64,000 nucleotides of DNA from Sarcocystis neurona (GCA_000727475.1 KL647291.1:3908992-3972991); one strand, 5' to 3'; positions 1 to 9,707 are shown, numbered from the stretch's first letter. Numbers and translations are program-made. Notes: generated by a model from the letters alone, not told the origin.

Positions 1-292
1 ATACGGCAGCGGCAACAGCAGGGATTCTTCATCTGCAGTGGCTTCTCCAGCAGCAGCCGTATCTATTCCTCCTCTTCTCTCGCAGCCGTTGTAGCAGCAG
101 CAGCAGACGCAGCACCGATGCAGCACGACAGCGGTGCCGCAGCCGGCTGTGCCCGAAGCTGCAGCGCGACCGTTTCTCACCGGAGGCAGCAAAATCTCTC
201 ACATACACGCACACAATCTCTGCACACCTGCAGAGGTGGCACATTCCACATATACAGACGTATACTCACGCTAAGCAAAAGCTGGTGCGCCA

Positions 293-325
293 CACACACA
301 CACACGCACACACGCACTGCAGATA
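293..325. repeat. CA microsatellite
   Basis: A short run of CA dinucleotides, interrupted by CG, in an otherwise unassigned stretch (1-540). Overlapping open frames of 65-97 residues cross it on both strands, but they are low-complexity Cys/His/Thr translations and I do not call a gene here. Confidence 0.7.
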
Positions 326-555
326 AACACTATTTACCCACACAGACACGCGGTTTTCCGTTTTGCAACGCTCATACGTACAAAACAGACAGACGTACGT
401 GTGTAGAATGAGGTAGACACACACAGAGATACTGACACCCGTGTGTGTAGAACTCCCTCTCATATGAATCTGTGCCGTGACTTTATCACTGCGGTGCTAG
501 GAGCATAATGCAAGACATCGCGTTACGTCTTTTCTGAGGTGTCGGCAGTGAGCAC

Positions 556-1015
556 TCCATTTACTGCTCCTGCCGTTCCTGCTCCTGCTGCTCCTGCTCC
601 TGATGCTCCTGCTACTGCTGCTCCTGCTACTGCTGCGCTTGCTACTGCTGCGCTTGCTATTGCTGCTGCTTCATGAGCGTGGCGCGCTGCTGCTAGTGCG
701 TGGGCCCTCCTAGCGTGCCGCTACTGCAGGGCTGCTGTGTTGGGGCCGCTGCTGCGCGAGGGCCGCTGCAGTTGCATATACTGCTTCTGTTAGAATTGGT
801 ACTTCCGTCGCTGCTGTGGCGGCTTCCACTCTTCTTGTGTGCACTCTCTGGTTCAATTTCTTTGTGCTCCCGCTGCGGGCACTCCTCCTCTCCCTGCTGC
901 TGGTGTGTGTGGGGTTTCGTTGCTGCTGCCTCTTCCTTACTCCCCTCCCAGCACCAACGTCTCAGCTGCCCTCGCTGCTGGTGCTGCTGCTCTGGTCGCT
1001 GCTCTTGCTGCGGTT
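556..1015. repeat. CTG-oriented trinucleotide repeat tract
   Basis: Imperfect CTG/CTC/CTA triplets dominate this stretch; the densest part is 560-675. CTG on the plus strand means CAG on the minus strand. The tract gives way to a CAG-oriented tract near 1080, so the repeat polarity flips inside about 100 bases. Such tracts are typical of repeat-rich Eimeria segments and can be coding, intronic or intergenic. Confidence 0.7.
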
Positions 1016-1742
1016 GGGCGCCAACGCCCCTTCTTCAGCTCCCTCGCTGCATCCGGCCGGCAGCAGATCAGAAATATCTAGCAGTCGCTGCTCTGCAGCA
1101 ACAGCAGTGAGACCAGCAGCAAGCAACAGCAGAAACACTAACAGTCGCACCAGGAAGAACAGCACCAGGAACAGTAGCAACAGCACCGCTAGCAACAAGC
1201 AGCAGCAACAGCAGCACCACCAGCAGCAGCGACTGCAGCAGGAGCACCAGCAGCAACAGCAGCCGCAGCGACAGCAGCGAGGGTACTGGCATGCGTGGAA
1301 GGAAAACAATAACGGCCGACAACATTCCCAACCAGCGACCCACCAATACCACGCGCGGCTGCTGCAGCGCGCACTGCGTGCCTACGGTGAGCTGATAGGG
1401 GGTGGGCAGCAGCAGCGCCACCACCGAGGGAGCAGGCGGCACGCAGACGGGCAACCACCGCAGCAACAATGCAGCTGCAGCAGCAGCAGCAGCAGCAAAA
1501 AACGTCTGGCACAGCAGCAGCAGTTTTTCACTCGCAGGAGCCGCTGCAACAACTGGTGGGCTGACGCACGACCAAGCAGTTATACGGACGGCAACACGTA
1601 TGTAGAAGATATATACACACCTACATACGTACACACGTACATTCACACACGTACGTACATACACACGTACACACATACATATGTACACGCACGTATACTT
1701 CTACATCTGTATAGATACATACACATTAACATATACACATAG
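816..1742 (+). CDS. Hypothetical Gln/Asn/Ser-rich open frame (likely part of a multi-exon gene)
   Basis: I do not recognise this protein. The first ~90 residues read through the CTG tract as Leu/Cys-rich text that looks non-coding. From about 1080 the frame becomes Asn/Ser/Arg then Gln-rich, with a better-mixed stretch at about 1285-1440 (WHAWKENNNGRQ and RALRAYGELIGGG). The last ~40 residues fall in TA/ACAC microsatellite and are probably intron. If real, the coding exon is roughly 1080-1610. Overlapping minus-strand frames (1068-1688 and 962-1309) are Leu/Cys/Val-rich and look like shadows. Confidence 0.3.
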   Translation: MAASTLLVCTLWFNFFVLPLRALLLSLLLVCVGFRCCCLFLTPLPAPTSQLPSLLVLLLWSLLLLRLGANAPSSAPSLHPAGSRSEISSSRCSAATAVRPAASNSRNTNSRTRKNSTRNSSNSTASNKQQQQQHHQQQRLQQEHQQQQQPQRQQRGYWHAWKENNNGRQHSQPATHQYHARLLQRALRAYGELIGGGQQQRHHRGSRRHADGQPPQQQCSCSSSSSSKKRLAQQQQFFTRRSRCNNWWADARPSSYTDGNTYVEDIYTPTYVHTYIHTRTYIHTYTHTYVHARILLHLYRYIHINIYT

Positions 1743-1860
1743 AAGGAGAGTGAGAGGAACACGTCTGCAGATATACAGACCCACGTATGTGCAGAATTAT
1801 TTGTCTCTCCTTTTATTCACGTGTCTGTAACATTACATATGTACGTATATATCGCTTTGA
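1605..1860. repeat. TA/ACGT microsatellite tract
   Basis: A purine-pyrimidine alternating stretch built from ACATACAT, ACGTACAC and ATATATACAC words. The same sequence type recurs in nearly every intron and intergenic gap of the window, which suggests that this stretch is non-coding. Confidence 0.6.
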
Positions 1861-2078
1861 TGGGCAGAGGGCGGCTGCGATAGGCCTCTTCACCAAAAGC
1901 AACACGTGGCCACACAGACACAGCTGCATGCGGACAGAAGCCGGAGACGCCTTACCGGCAGCAGCTGCGAGCGCCTTCTCTCCCTTCCGCTGCAGGACTT
2001 CTTCTATGGAGAAGCCTTTCTCGCCAAACCACCCCAGATGATCGGCTATCAAGTGCACTGCATGCGAGACACAGAGAC

Positions 2079-2420
2079 ATGAGCTGCGCCAGGCGCATGG
2101 AGCAGCAGCAACCACGGTATCAGCAACAGCGCAGCAGCTGCCACACCAGCAGCACCTGCTGCACTAACAGCAGCAGCAGGGTCATCAACAACTGCAGCTG
2201 GAGCATTCACAGCAGCAGCATCTACGAAGCAGCAGCACCCGTAGCAGCAGCTGCAGCGCTAATATCAGCAACTGCAGCACTTTCAGCACTCATGGCGGCA
2301 GCAGCAGCAGCACCACCAGCAGCTGCACCAGGGCTCGTGAAGGGAAGCAGGGCAGCAGCAGCCCGAAAACAGCCTCCGTCGTCACAGCCCCATCAACAGC
2401 AGTCCTACCGGCAGTGCTAG
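2079..2420 (+). CDS. Hypothetical Ser/Ala/Gln-rich open frame
   Basis: An ATG-started frame of 113 residues that changes from Gln/Ser-rich (CAG and AGC phases) to Ala-rich (GCA phase) and ends in a Gln/Ser tail. There is no recognisable domain. A second plus-strand frame (2414-2662) continues the same composition. Together with the segments near 1080-1610 and 2738-3030 this could be one multi-exon gene, but I could not fix splice joins. Confidence 0.28.
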   Translation: MSCARRMEQQQPRYQQQRSSCHTSSTCCTNSSSRVINNCSWSIHSSSIYEAAAPVAAAAALISATAALSALMAAAAAAPPAAAPGLVKGSRAAAARKQPPSSQPHQQQSYRQC

Positions 2421-2737
2421 CAGCGGCATCAGCAGGAACAGCAGGTGCAACCATAGCATCAACAGCCCCGCCTAAGGTGCAGAAGCGCCAGCACCAAGTC
2501 CCCCCGCATCGCAGCAGCCGTCAAAGAAGGCCGGATAGGCAGCAAGATCCACAGGAGAGCAGCAGCAGCAGCAACGGCAGGACAGCGCGAGCCGGCTCAG
2601 CAACAGCAGCAACAGCAGCAGCAAGAGCAACCAGTAGAATTGCCACAGACGTCGCAGTATAAATGTAGCAGTCACATACCATCAAAGTAAACACCTCAGG
2701 ACGCAGCACCACAGCAGCAGCCACTAACACCACACGC

Positions 2738-3070
2738 GTGAAGGCAGTAGCAGCAGCAGCATGCCAGCTACAAATGGCTATAGCAAGCGCAAATGAACTG
2801 CAGCGTGTGAAGCCGGCGACAGCAGGGAAAACTTTAGCAGTTTTACAAGGCAATAAATATCTTCCACTCCCCCAGCAACACAGTAATATCCACCTGCTAG
2901 TCAGATCTGCTGCAAGCAGTCCTCTTCCTCCGACTGCAGCAGTGTACAGTTGCTCTCGCAGTGTGAGGTCCGCTGCTGCTCCTGCTGCCACTCCCCTGTC
3001 GTTTGTACAGATGTTGTTGCTGCTGCTGCTGCTGCACATGACCCCGGGCACCAGCTGCTGCTACTCGTGA
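2738..3070 (+). CDS. Candidate coding exon, unknown protein
   Basis: This plus-strand frame has a more balanced composition than its neighbours. Words such as CQLQMAIASANELQRVKP and TLAVLQGNKYLPLPQQ look like ordinary protein. The frame opens with GTG, so if genuine it is an internal exon or starts at an internal ATG near 2772. After about 3010 it runs into a Leu/CTG tract and is probably no longer coding. No family is recognised. Confidence 0.33.
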   Translation: MKAVAAAACQLQMAIASANELQRVKPATAGKTLAVLQGNKYLPLPQQHSNIHLLVRSAASSPLPPTAAVYSCSRSVRSAAAPAATPLSFVQMLLLLLLLHMTPGTSCCYS

Positions 3071-3190
3071 CCCCGGGCAACAGCTGCTCCTGCGACAAGT
3101 CCACTTTCTTCAAACGCTGCATCTCTAGCCAAAGCCTGGCCTTGCTCCCCGAGTGGCGCTACTTCTGTCGCCCTTGTCGCTTCTCTCTCC

Positions 3191-3390
3191 TTGCTGCACT
3201 CCTGCTGCTCTTGCTGCACTCCTGCTGCTCTTGCTGCACTCCTGCTGCTCTTGCTGCACTCCTGCTGCTCTTGCCGCACTCCTGCTGCTCTTGCTGCACT
3301 CCTGCTGCTCTTGCTGCGCTCCTGCTGCTCTTGCTGCGCTCCTGCTGCTCTTGCTGCGCTCCTGCTGCTCTTGCTGCGCTCCTGCTGGTC
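3191..3390. repeat. 20-bp minisatellite, ten copies
   Basis: The unit is TTGCTGCACT followed by CCTGCTGCTC. It repeats head to tail every 20 bases from 3191 to 3390, with only C/T and A/G changes between copies (for example TTGCCGCACT at 3271 and TTGCTGCGCT from 3311 on). Because 20 is not a multiple of three, each frame cycles through the same 20-residue unit, and no frame on either strand meets a stop. Plus-strand open frames in all three frames cross it (2950-3558, 3153-3434, 3191-3502). Confidence 0.95.
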
Positions 3391-3631
3391 TTGCTGCTTC
3401 TGTGTGCTTGCGGCGCTTGCGTTGCTCTCGCTGACTGCGCTGTCTCCCCCTTGCTGCCGCTGCTCTTTTACCGCCGCTGCTGCCGCGTCATCTCGGCGGT
3501 AACTGCAGGAGCTTCTGTCTGCGCGTGCAGCTCTGCTGCTCCTGCTACAACAGAGTAACTACTTGAAGAAGCAAAGTGGCGCTCACGCTTTGCACAGGAC
3601 GGGCACTTGACGATGACGATCCCCTCGTGGA

Positions 3632-4471
3632 ATGCCCGCTGCAGCAGTTAAAAAGAGTGGCACGCAAAGATTCACTCTGTTCACAGCAGCAGCAGCAACA
3701 GCAGCTGCAACAGCAGCAGCAGCAACAGCAGCAGCAGCAACAGCAGCGGCAACAACAGCAGCAGCACCAACAGCAGCAATACCAGCGTCAGCGACAGTAG
3801 CAGCAGCAATTGTAGCGACGCCAGCCGTAGCAGCAGCAGCAGCAACCGCAACAGCGCTAGCCGCCATACTGGAGGGAACAGTGGAGGCAACAGTCGTGGC
3901 AGGGATAGCAGCAGAACCAGTACAACGGGTAGCAGCAACTGCGGCTCGAGGAACGGCGGCAGTAGCCACAACGGCTCAAGCAACAGCAGCAGCAACAGCG
4001 GCTCAGGCAACAGCAGCAGCAACAGCGGTTCCAGCAACAGCAGCAGCAGCAACCGCAGCAGCAGCAACAGCGGCTCGAGCGACAGCAGCGGCAACAGCGG
4101 CTCGAGCAACAGCAGCAGCAACACCAACAATAACACCGAATGCGGCAGAGAGTTGCTGCAGCAGCAATAGCATGAACTGCAGCAGCATATTAAGCAGCAG
4201 CAGCTCAAACACAACTGTGACTTCTTCCAGTAGCAGCAAGCGCAGCAGCAGCAGCAGCGGCAGCACCAGGAGAAAGCACGAGCAGCAACAGCAGCATCGC
4301 TGCACTGCAGCTGTAGGAAGGCACACGACCTCTGACACAGAGGGACAGAACGGAAACATTAAAGCCCTCATATGTGTATATTTATATAGATACGCGTATA
4401 CACAGATCTGCATATTTACGTGTATATACGTATATACAGAGAATAGAAGGAAAGCAAGAGCACACTTTTGA
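3632..4471 (+). CDS. Hypothetical poly-Ala/Ser-rich protein
   Basis: An ATG-started frame of 279 residues. After a short mixed start (VKKSGTQRFTLF) about 150 residues are Ala/Thr repeats read from CAG repeats in the GCA phase, followed by a Ser-rich block and a His/Gln stretch. The last ~40 residues are TA microsatellite and are doubtful. A competing frame at 3576-3800 reads the same repeat as poly-Gln after an acidic stretch (ALDDDDPLVECPLQQLKR), which is at least as protein-like. The true phase is therefore unresolved, and an intron may join the two. Confidence 0.35.
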   Translation: MPAAAVKKSGTQRFTLFTAAAATAAATAAAATAAAATAAATTAAAPTAAIPASATVAAAIVATPAVAAAAATATALAAILEGTVEATVVAGIAAEPVQRVAATAARGTAAVATTAQATAAATAAQATAAATAVPATAAAATAAAATAARATAAATAARATAAATPTITPNAAESCCSSNSMNCSSILSSSSSNTTVTSSSSSKRSSSSSGSTRRKHEQQQQHRCTAAVGRHTTSDTEGQNGNIKALICVYLYRYAYTQICIFTCIYVYTENRRKARAHF

Positions 4472-6496
4472 GAAGCGCTTGGCAGAGCGCGTGCTGCAGG
4501 GTTCACAGGTGAAGACCAGCACGTAGACGTTGTTGCCTTTCTGCTCGTCTGTTGCTGTCTTCCGTAGCCGAACGCCAGGAACCTTCTCAATATCGAAAGT
4601 CACATGTACGTTCTCTCGAGTATTTTCCTCTGCTGCTGCTGCTGTCACGTGTGCGCCTTTCCCGTTCTTCTCTTGAGCTGCTGCTGTGTCCCCTGCAGCG
4701 GCTGCTGCTCTTCCCGGCAGAGCTGCTACTCCTGGTGCGGAAAACGAGACCGGTGACCGCGCTAGTGGTGCCGACGCTGCTACATTTAAGGCGGGAGCTA
4801 CTCTGGCAGACGCAGCAAGTCCGGCTCCTTCTCCTGCGCCCGTTTCCGCCTCTGCTGACGCGTCTCTTGCTGCTACTGCTGCTGCTCGTGTGCACGCAGC
4901 TGCAACTCCCGCTACAGGAGCCGCCCCCTGTGCTGGACATTCAGTAGAAGTTGCTGCTGCTACCTCGTTCGTGTCTGCTTTCTTTGCTGCTGCTGCTGCT
5001 TCTGGTATGTCAATCGAACCTGCTGCTGCTGCTGCTTCTGGTATGTCAATCGAACCTGCTGCTGCCTCTGCTGAAGAGAAGGACCCGGACGCGTCTGCTG
5101 GACGCGGAAGAGACGACGAAGAGGAGGCCGCATGCAGCTGCTTCTGTTTACGAACGCCTGCTGTTCCTTTACTCTGCTGCTGAGACCGAGCTACGGACGA
5201 CAACCCCAATTCCTGCTGCTGCAGCAGGTGTGGCTTCTTCGCAGCCCTTCGTACAGCGTTCCCCCACAAGAGGATCTTCTGCAGTGTCTCGTTGCTGCAG
5301 ACACCAGTGCGGCAGCATTCTCTTCTGGTGCTGCTGCTGCTGGTCGACTGCCCGGTATCGCAGCTGCTGCTACTGCTGCTCTGGTGACTGCTGCACCTCC
5401 TGTCGGTGCTCGCACGGTGTGTCCTCCTGCACATGTTGCTGCTGCTGCCATGGAAGTCGCTGCAAGAAGTGCTGCTCAGCCTGCGCGTGCTGGTGTGGCT
5501 GCTGAGACGCTCCCTCCTGCCGCTTCTGCTGCTGCGTTGAAGGCAGAGACTGATGCTCTCCCCATGACGGTCCCCCGTCTCGCTGCTGTTGCTGTTCCTC
5601 GTGTGGTTGCCCCACGAGCTGCAGTTGAGACTGTTGCTGCTCCCGAGTCGTATACTCCTGCTGGCGCCGCACTCAGTCCTGCTGAGGCTGCTGCTGCCCC
5701 TCCTGCTGCTGAGGAAGCGCGACGGCGCTTGCGTTCGCAGCAAAGACGCAGCAGCAGCTGCGGGAAGGGAGTCGCACGAGCAGCAGCAAAGGGGAATATA
5801 CGACAGAAGCCGAGCAGCAGCAGACTGCCGCCCTGCTGCACCAGTAGCAGCAGCAGCAGACAGCCGCGCCGCGGCCCCGGTGGCGTCACCCGAACAAGGC
5901 GAGGCAGTACGAGAAAAGGCAGCAGCAGCAGCAGCGTTTTCAGGCCGCAGGGGTGTAGCAGCCCCACCAGCAAAACCTACAGCAGAACCAGCAGCAGAGG
6001 ACGGCGAGCCGGAAGAAGCAACGACGCGGGAAGCTGCAGGAACAGCAGCGTCACTAGAAGCTGCGAGGCACGCTGACGAAGCAGCAGGCGCGCGAGAAGG
6101 AACGGCAGCAGCTGAAAAAGCAGCAGCCCGAGGAAGGACGGGAACAGCAGCAACAGAGGACTCAACCACGCAAACAGCAGGCGTAGAAACACGACGAAAA
6201 AAAGACGTGGGTCTGCCTGGGTCAGTAGCAGAAGAAGCGCTAGCATTGGCAGAACGCCCTTTATAAGGTGCTGCCACTGCTGCTGCTGCTGCAATCGCAT
6301 GAAGTGGACCTCCCGCAGCAGCTGCAACAGAACCGGCGGCGCCAGCAGCAGCGCACGACGTTAGGCGGCATTGTCTCGCAGCAGCAGCAGAAGCGGCAGG
6401 AGCAGCAGCAGCAAGGCGAGAGGACAGCGCAGCCACGCCCCCACAGAGGGCAGCAGCAGCAGCCGTCTGTCTCCCCCCTCCCCGCAGCAAAAGCAT
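4382..6496 (-). CDS. Large Ala/Ser-rich hypothetical protein (minus strand)
   Basis: An open minus-strand frame of 704 residues. It goes from Ala-rich (6496 to ~5800) through Ser/Arg-rich (~5800-5250) to a better-mixed C-terminal part with two tandem GSIDIPEAAAAA units and a charged ending (FDIEKVPGVRLRKTATDEQKG, about 4640-4530). At about 4512 a GTGAAC donor follows the Val-Phe-Thr codons, so the last ~43 residues are probably intron and the gene would continue at lower coordinates. Plus-strand frames over the same DNA (4686-5183, 5589-6266) are also rich in Glu/Asp/Ala and could be the true gene. Strand choice rests mainly on length and the charged C-terminal segment. Confidence 0.38.
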   Translation of the reverse strand: MLLLRGGGRQTAAAAALCGGVAALSSRLAAAAPAASAAAARQCRLTSCAAAGAAGSVAAAAGGPLHAIAAAAAVAAPYKGRSANASASSATDPGRPTSFFRRVSTPAVCVVESSVAAVPVLPRAAAFSAAAVPSRAPAASSACLAASSDAAVPAASRVVASSGSPSSAAGSAVGFAGGAATPLRPENAAAAAAFSRTASPCSGDATGAAARLSAAAATGAAGRQSAAARLLSYIPLCCCSCDSLPAAAAASLLRTQAPSRFLSSRRGSSSLSRTECGASRSIRLGSSNSLNCSSWGNHTRNSNSSETGDRHGESISLCLQRSSRSGRRERLSSHTSTRRLSSTSCSDFHGSSSNMCRRTHRASTDRRCSSHQSSSSSSCDTGQSTSSSSTRRECCRTGVCSNETLQKILLWGNAVRRAAKKPHLLQQQELGLSSVARSQQQSKGTAGVRKQKQLHAASSSSSLPRPADASGSFSSAEAAAGSIDIPEAAAAAGSIDIPEAAAAAKKADTNEVAAATSTECPAQGAAPVAGVAAACTRAAAVAARDASAEAETGAGEGAGLAASARVAPALNVAASAPLARSPVSFSAPGVAALPGRAAAAAGDTAAAQEKNGKGAHVTAAAAEENTRENVHVTFDIEKVPGVRLRKTATDEQKGNNVYVLVFTCEPCSTRSAKRFSKVCSCFPSILCIYVYTRKYADLCIRVSI
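4986..5060. repeat. 36-bp tandem duplication
   Basis: The sequence TCTGGTATGTCAATCGAACC occurs at 5001 and again at 5037, embedded in CTG repeats, giving a 36-bp unit in two copies. The length is a multiple of three, so the reading frame is preserved on both strands: GSIDIPEAAAAA on the minus strand or SGMSIEPAAAAA on the plus strand. Confidence 0.9.
5589..6266 (+). CDS. Alternative plus-strand Ala/Glu-rich open frame
   Basis: This frame competes with the long minus-strand frame. After an implausible Leu-rich start its last ~170 residues are Ala-rich but well mixed with Glu, Asp, Thr and Arg (for example EPAAEDGEPEEATTREAAG), and it ends in LAERPL and a stop at 6266. CAG is on the plus strand here, the usual orientation in Eimeria coding exons. 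Another plus-strand frame, 4686-5183, has similar quality and ends in an acidic DDEEEEAA-like stretch. Only one strand is likely to be real. Confidence 0.28.
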   Translation: MLFLVWLPHELQLRLLLLPSRILLLAPHSVLLRLLLPLLLLRKRDGACVRSKDAAAAAGRESHEQQQRGIYDRSRAAADCRPAAPVAAAADSRAAAPVASPEQGEAVREKAAAAAAFSGRRGVAAPPAKPTAEPAAEDGEPEEATTREAAGTAASLEAARHADEAAGAREGTAAAEKAAARGRTGTAATEDSTTQTAGVETRRKKDVGLPGSVAEEALALAERPL

Positions 6497-6659
6497 CTTC
6501 TACAAACTGGTGAAAAATACAAAACATACGCCCACCCTTGCGCACAGCCGGACGCAGCTATGTGCAACGAAACCCATACATAGCGACCCGACGAGAGACG
6601 TAACATGCGGAGATTATCTGGATGCAGCACGAAAAAAGAAGCGGTACCTCTCTGCACGT

Positions 6660-7160
6660 ACACGTATGTGTACATCAACGTGGACGCCTACGCATAGGTG
6701 TACACGCATATATACGTAAATATATGTAGAAAAAAAAGGCACTACAGCATACCGAGAGAAACGGAAGACACAGAACAGTAGTCCACATATACAAGAAGAT
6801 GTGTGGAGACGTATAGAGCAGGCACGGACGACTAATACCCTGCCCGTAGCGTATGCATTCGAGTACCCGATCCATTCATGTACACGTCCATATAGGCGTG
6901 CAGAGCCAAAGCGAACCACAAAGATTTACACACAGCTGGCCTCTGTATATATATATATATGCGTATATATGTGTATATATAAATACCTATATAAGTAGAC
7001 ACATACACCGACACGCGCGTAGTCCTTGACCAGTCCACCAAAGACATACATCCGGTGGCCTCCACATATCTATACATGTGTGCATATATAAATGCCTATA
7101 TAAATAGACACATATACGAACACAGAACACATGTATCTATGTACAGAGCTGCATGCAGCT
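6660..7160. repeat. TA/ACGTATAT microsatellite, intergenic
   Basis: A stretch dominated by ATATATGTGTATATAT-type words (densest at 6945-6995 and 7060-7120). No convincing coding segment is seen. The short frames across it are Tyr/Ile/Val/Cys-rich translations of the microsatellite. Confidence 0.65.
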
Positions 7161-7482
7161 CTTGCGTATCCTGTGTGTGGCCGGTCGACTTGTGCACGCG
7201 TACAGCTATTTGTGCTGTGTCTCGATCAGGCGCCGAGTTCTGCCTTCCCGTCCTCTCTTCCGGCCCCGGTAGGCGCCCCCCCCTTTCGTCTGTTTCGCTT
7301 GATAGGAAGACACGCGCCCATCTCTGCTGCGAGGCACGTCAAGAGGAAGACTCCTAATAGAGTCGCCGCTGTGTGGAAGGGCAGCACAGAGAGCGGCAAC
7401 GCATAGAGAGACGGAGAGACGGGGCGAAGAGCAGAGAAACGAACCCCCCCCGCAGGCAGCACGCGGCTGTGGGGAGGAGAAA

Positions 7483-8017
7483 ATGCTGCCAGCAGCTCCT
7501 TTGCAGGAGAAGCAGCAGCACGAGAAAAGGGGACGCCAGCGTGGACGCGGACGGCTGTCGCAAAGGCCTGCAAACTTCACTCGGGAAGCGTCACAGCAGC
7601 AGAGCCCCCACAGTGAAGGCGAGACGGGCAGAGACACACGCCGGTGACACTGCCTTTTAGTGCATGCGTCTATACAGAGATGTGCACGTGTACGTGTATA
7701 TATATATGTGTGTATGTGTATTTAATATTGCGAAGGAGGCCACGTGTCCCATGCCCGTACATCTACGCAGGCACGCGGCAGGCGTCGCTTCGGTGCTCCT
7801 TAGGAAGAAGCGGGGAAACTGCGAAAAAAGACGGGGAACTGCTGCGCAAACGGGAAGAAGAAGCGAAGCTCCTGGACAAAACACGAGTCCTACGAAGAAG
7901 AAAATGACCGGGCGACCGTACAAATATGAAGAAGTAGGAGAGCAGTTGGACAAAAGTCTGGTGGGGGCGACACGAGTCCAAATTTGTGCGGTCACATGGG
8001 ACGAGTCCCTGCAGTAG
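7483..8017 (+). CDS. Candidate two-exon gene for a small basic protein
   Basis: Exon 1 runs from an ATG at 7483 to 7643, and exon 2 from 7771 to a TAG at 8017. The donor follows CACGCCG (GTGACA). The acceptor is ACATCTACGCAG. The exon ends in phase 2 and the next begins with one base, so the frame is kept, giving 135 residues. The 127-base intron holds the TATATATATG microsatellite seen in other introns here. The protein is rich in Arg, Lys, Gln and Glu, with segments such as QEKQQHEKRGRQRGRGR and GRPYKYEEVGEQLDKSL. No family is recognised. The frame stays open upstream to 7306, so a longer first exon or an upstream exon is possible. Confidence 0.4.
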
Positions 8018-8149
8018 GAACGGCGCGGTACGTGGGGAGAGGCCGGCAGGCTGCAGTGGCAGGGCCGTTTCCCATCAGTCTTGCTGTTCTGCTGGTGGGC
8101 TGCGTAGTATGGGGAGGACGGGGTGCAGGGGGAGCACAGCGAGCAGCAG

Positions 8150-8660
8150 TGATGAAATGAGAGTACTTAAAGTACTAATACGAGCAGTCGCAGCAATAAG
8201 AATAGTCTTCGCGATACTATCTTCGTCTTACTGACGGTGATATTAACAGCAGGAGTAACAGGAGCATTAGCAGCAGTAATAGAAGCATTAAGCGTAGTAA
8301 AATTAGTATTGACAGTAGTAGTAGTAGTGTCAACAGTAGCAATAGTAGTGTTAACACAACTAGTAGTAGTAGTATCAATAGCAGTTATAGTACTGTTAAG
8401 AGCAGTTATAGTAGTGTACACAGTAGTAATGGGAGTATTAACAGTAGGAGTAGTAGTAGTGACAGTAGCAGTAGTAGATTCTCGTAGTGTCAGCAGTCGT
8501 CATAGTAGTCCTGACAGCGGTGGTCGTAGTGTGGACACCAGTAGTCCCCGTAGTATTGACGGGGAATACTACTGTATTCGTGGGGTCGTATTAACGGTCG
8601 TGATGGCTATATTAACAGTTTTAAGAGAGGTACTAATAGTCGTGGCAATCCTCTTTGTGC
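8150..8660. repeat. Degenerate AGT/GTA trinucleotide repeat
   Basis: For about 500 bases the dominant triplet is AGT/GTA/TAG instead of CAG (for example GTAGTAGTAGT runs near 8305-8345 and 8360-8375). A 144-residue plus-strand frame (8237-8671) reads it as Val/Leu/Thr-rich and a minus-strand frame reads it as Thr/Asn-rich; neither looks like a protein. A 15-base palindrome, AGTACTTAAAGTACT, marks its left edge at 8162-8176. The tract is unlike the rest of the window. Confidence 0.75.
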
Positions 8661-8883
8661 GCCTGTGGTAGTAGACCTTGTGAAAGTGACACTAGTCGCA
8701 AGTGGACTGGCAGAAAAGTGCCAGCTGCTGTTGTAGCAGCAGTAGGACTAACAGGAGGAGAACGCGCTGTAGTTGTAGCAGTTGCTGCTTTTACAGCACA
8801 ATAGTACGAGTGGTGACGTAGAGGAGATTTCGAGAAGAAGACAAAAGCTCCTCCTGTCTGTTGTCGTCGCTTCTCGTGTTGTT

Positions 8884-9640
8884 ATGGTGGGGGTGTCTGA
8901 ACAGCAGGATACCCAGGAGGTTGGGCGCGGTCTGTGTGTGAGTGTGTGTGGCGAGTAAGTGACTATTCATGTGAAGCGAGGTATACTAACGAGAAAGTTA
9001 CCACAAAAACGGACGAGGAACACTGGGGAATGACCTGCTCTAACTTCTGGATCACGAGGAAGAACTGTCTAAGGAACGCTGCGGGAGTTGCTGCTGCAAA
9101 CGCGGCAGCAGCAGCGGGGCTTTTGCTGCTGTTGCCGCCACCGCGCGCCGGCCGGGGCGGCTTTGCAGCCGCTCACGCAGTAACGTGAAAGAGGCACGAG
9201 TTTCTCCTAAGATACAGCAGCAGAAACAGGGTTCATTTCACTTCTTCGGTTTCGTGCCAAGAAGGAGCTGTTGTACAACTACTCGCTTTCTTTTTTCCTT
9301 TCTGCGCATGCCCTCGCGCATGCAGCAGCAGCGACTACTCTCCTTGCCGCGCGCCTACTCTGTGTTGTGTACGTGTGTGCGCGCAGCCCAGAAAGCAGCA
9401 GCAGCAGCACCCGCCACAGCAGCAACAGCATCAGCACAGTCTAGCGCTACATGAAGAAGCAGCAGTGGAAAGCAACGGAGCAAAAGTGGCCGCCGCAGTG
9501 GCGACACCAGCAGGATAGCAGTTGCTGCCAATATTTGCTGCTCGGCAGGTACCACCGTCTGCTGCAGAAAGGTTGAAAGGACGCAAGAAGAACAGCCACC
9601 CCGCCCGGGAGGGTACTGTAGTTAGCAGCTGATATCAAGG
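8884..9640 (+). other. Unassigned stretch upstream of the large Gln-rich block
   Basis: No gene can be fixed here. A short ATG-started phrase at about 8884 (MVGVSEQQDTQEVGR) and open frames at 8934-9188 and 9185-9454 carry Ala and Gln runs and could be 5' exons of the gene that follows. I could not find phase-matched splice joins that would prove it. Confidence 0.25.
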
Positions 9641-9707
9641 ATGAACTACCCCCGTCCAACTAATTTTTCCGCATGCACACACCCCACAGACACACGCACA
9701 ACTTCTC

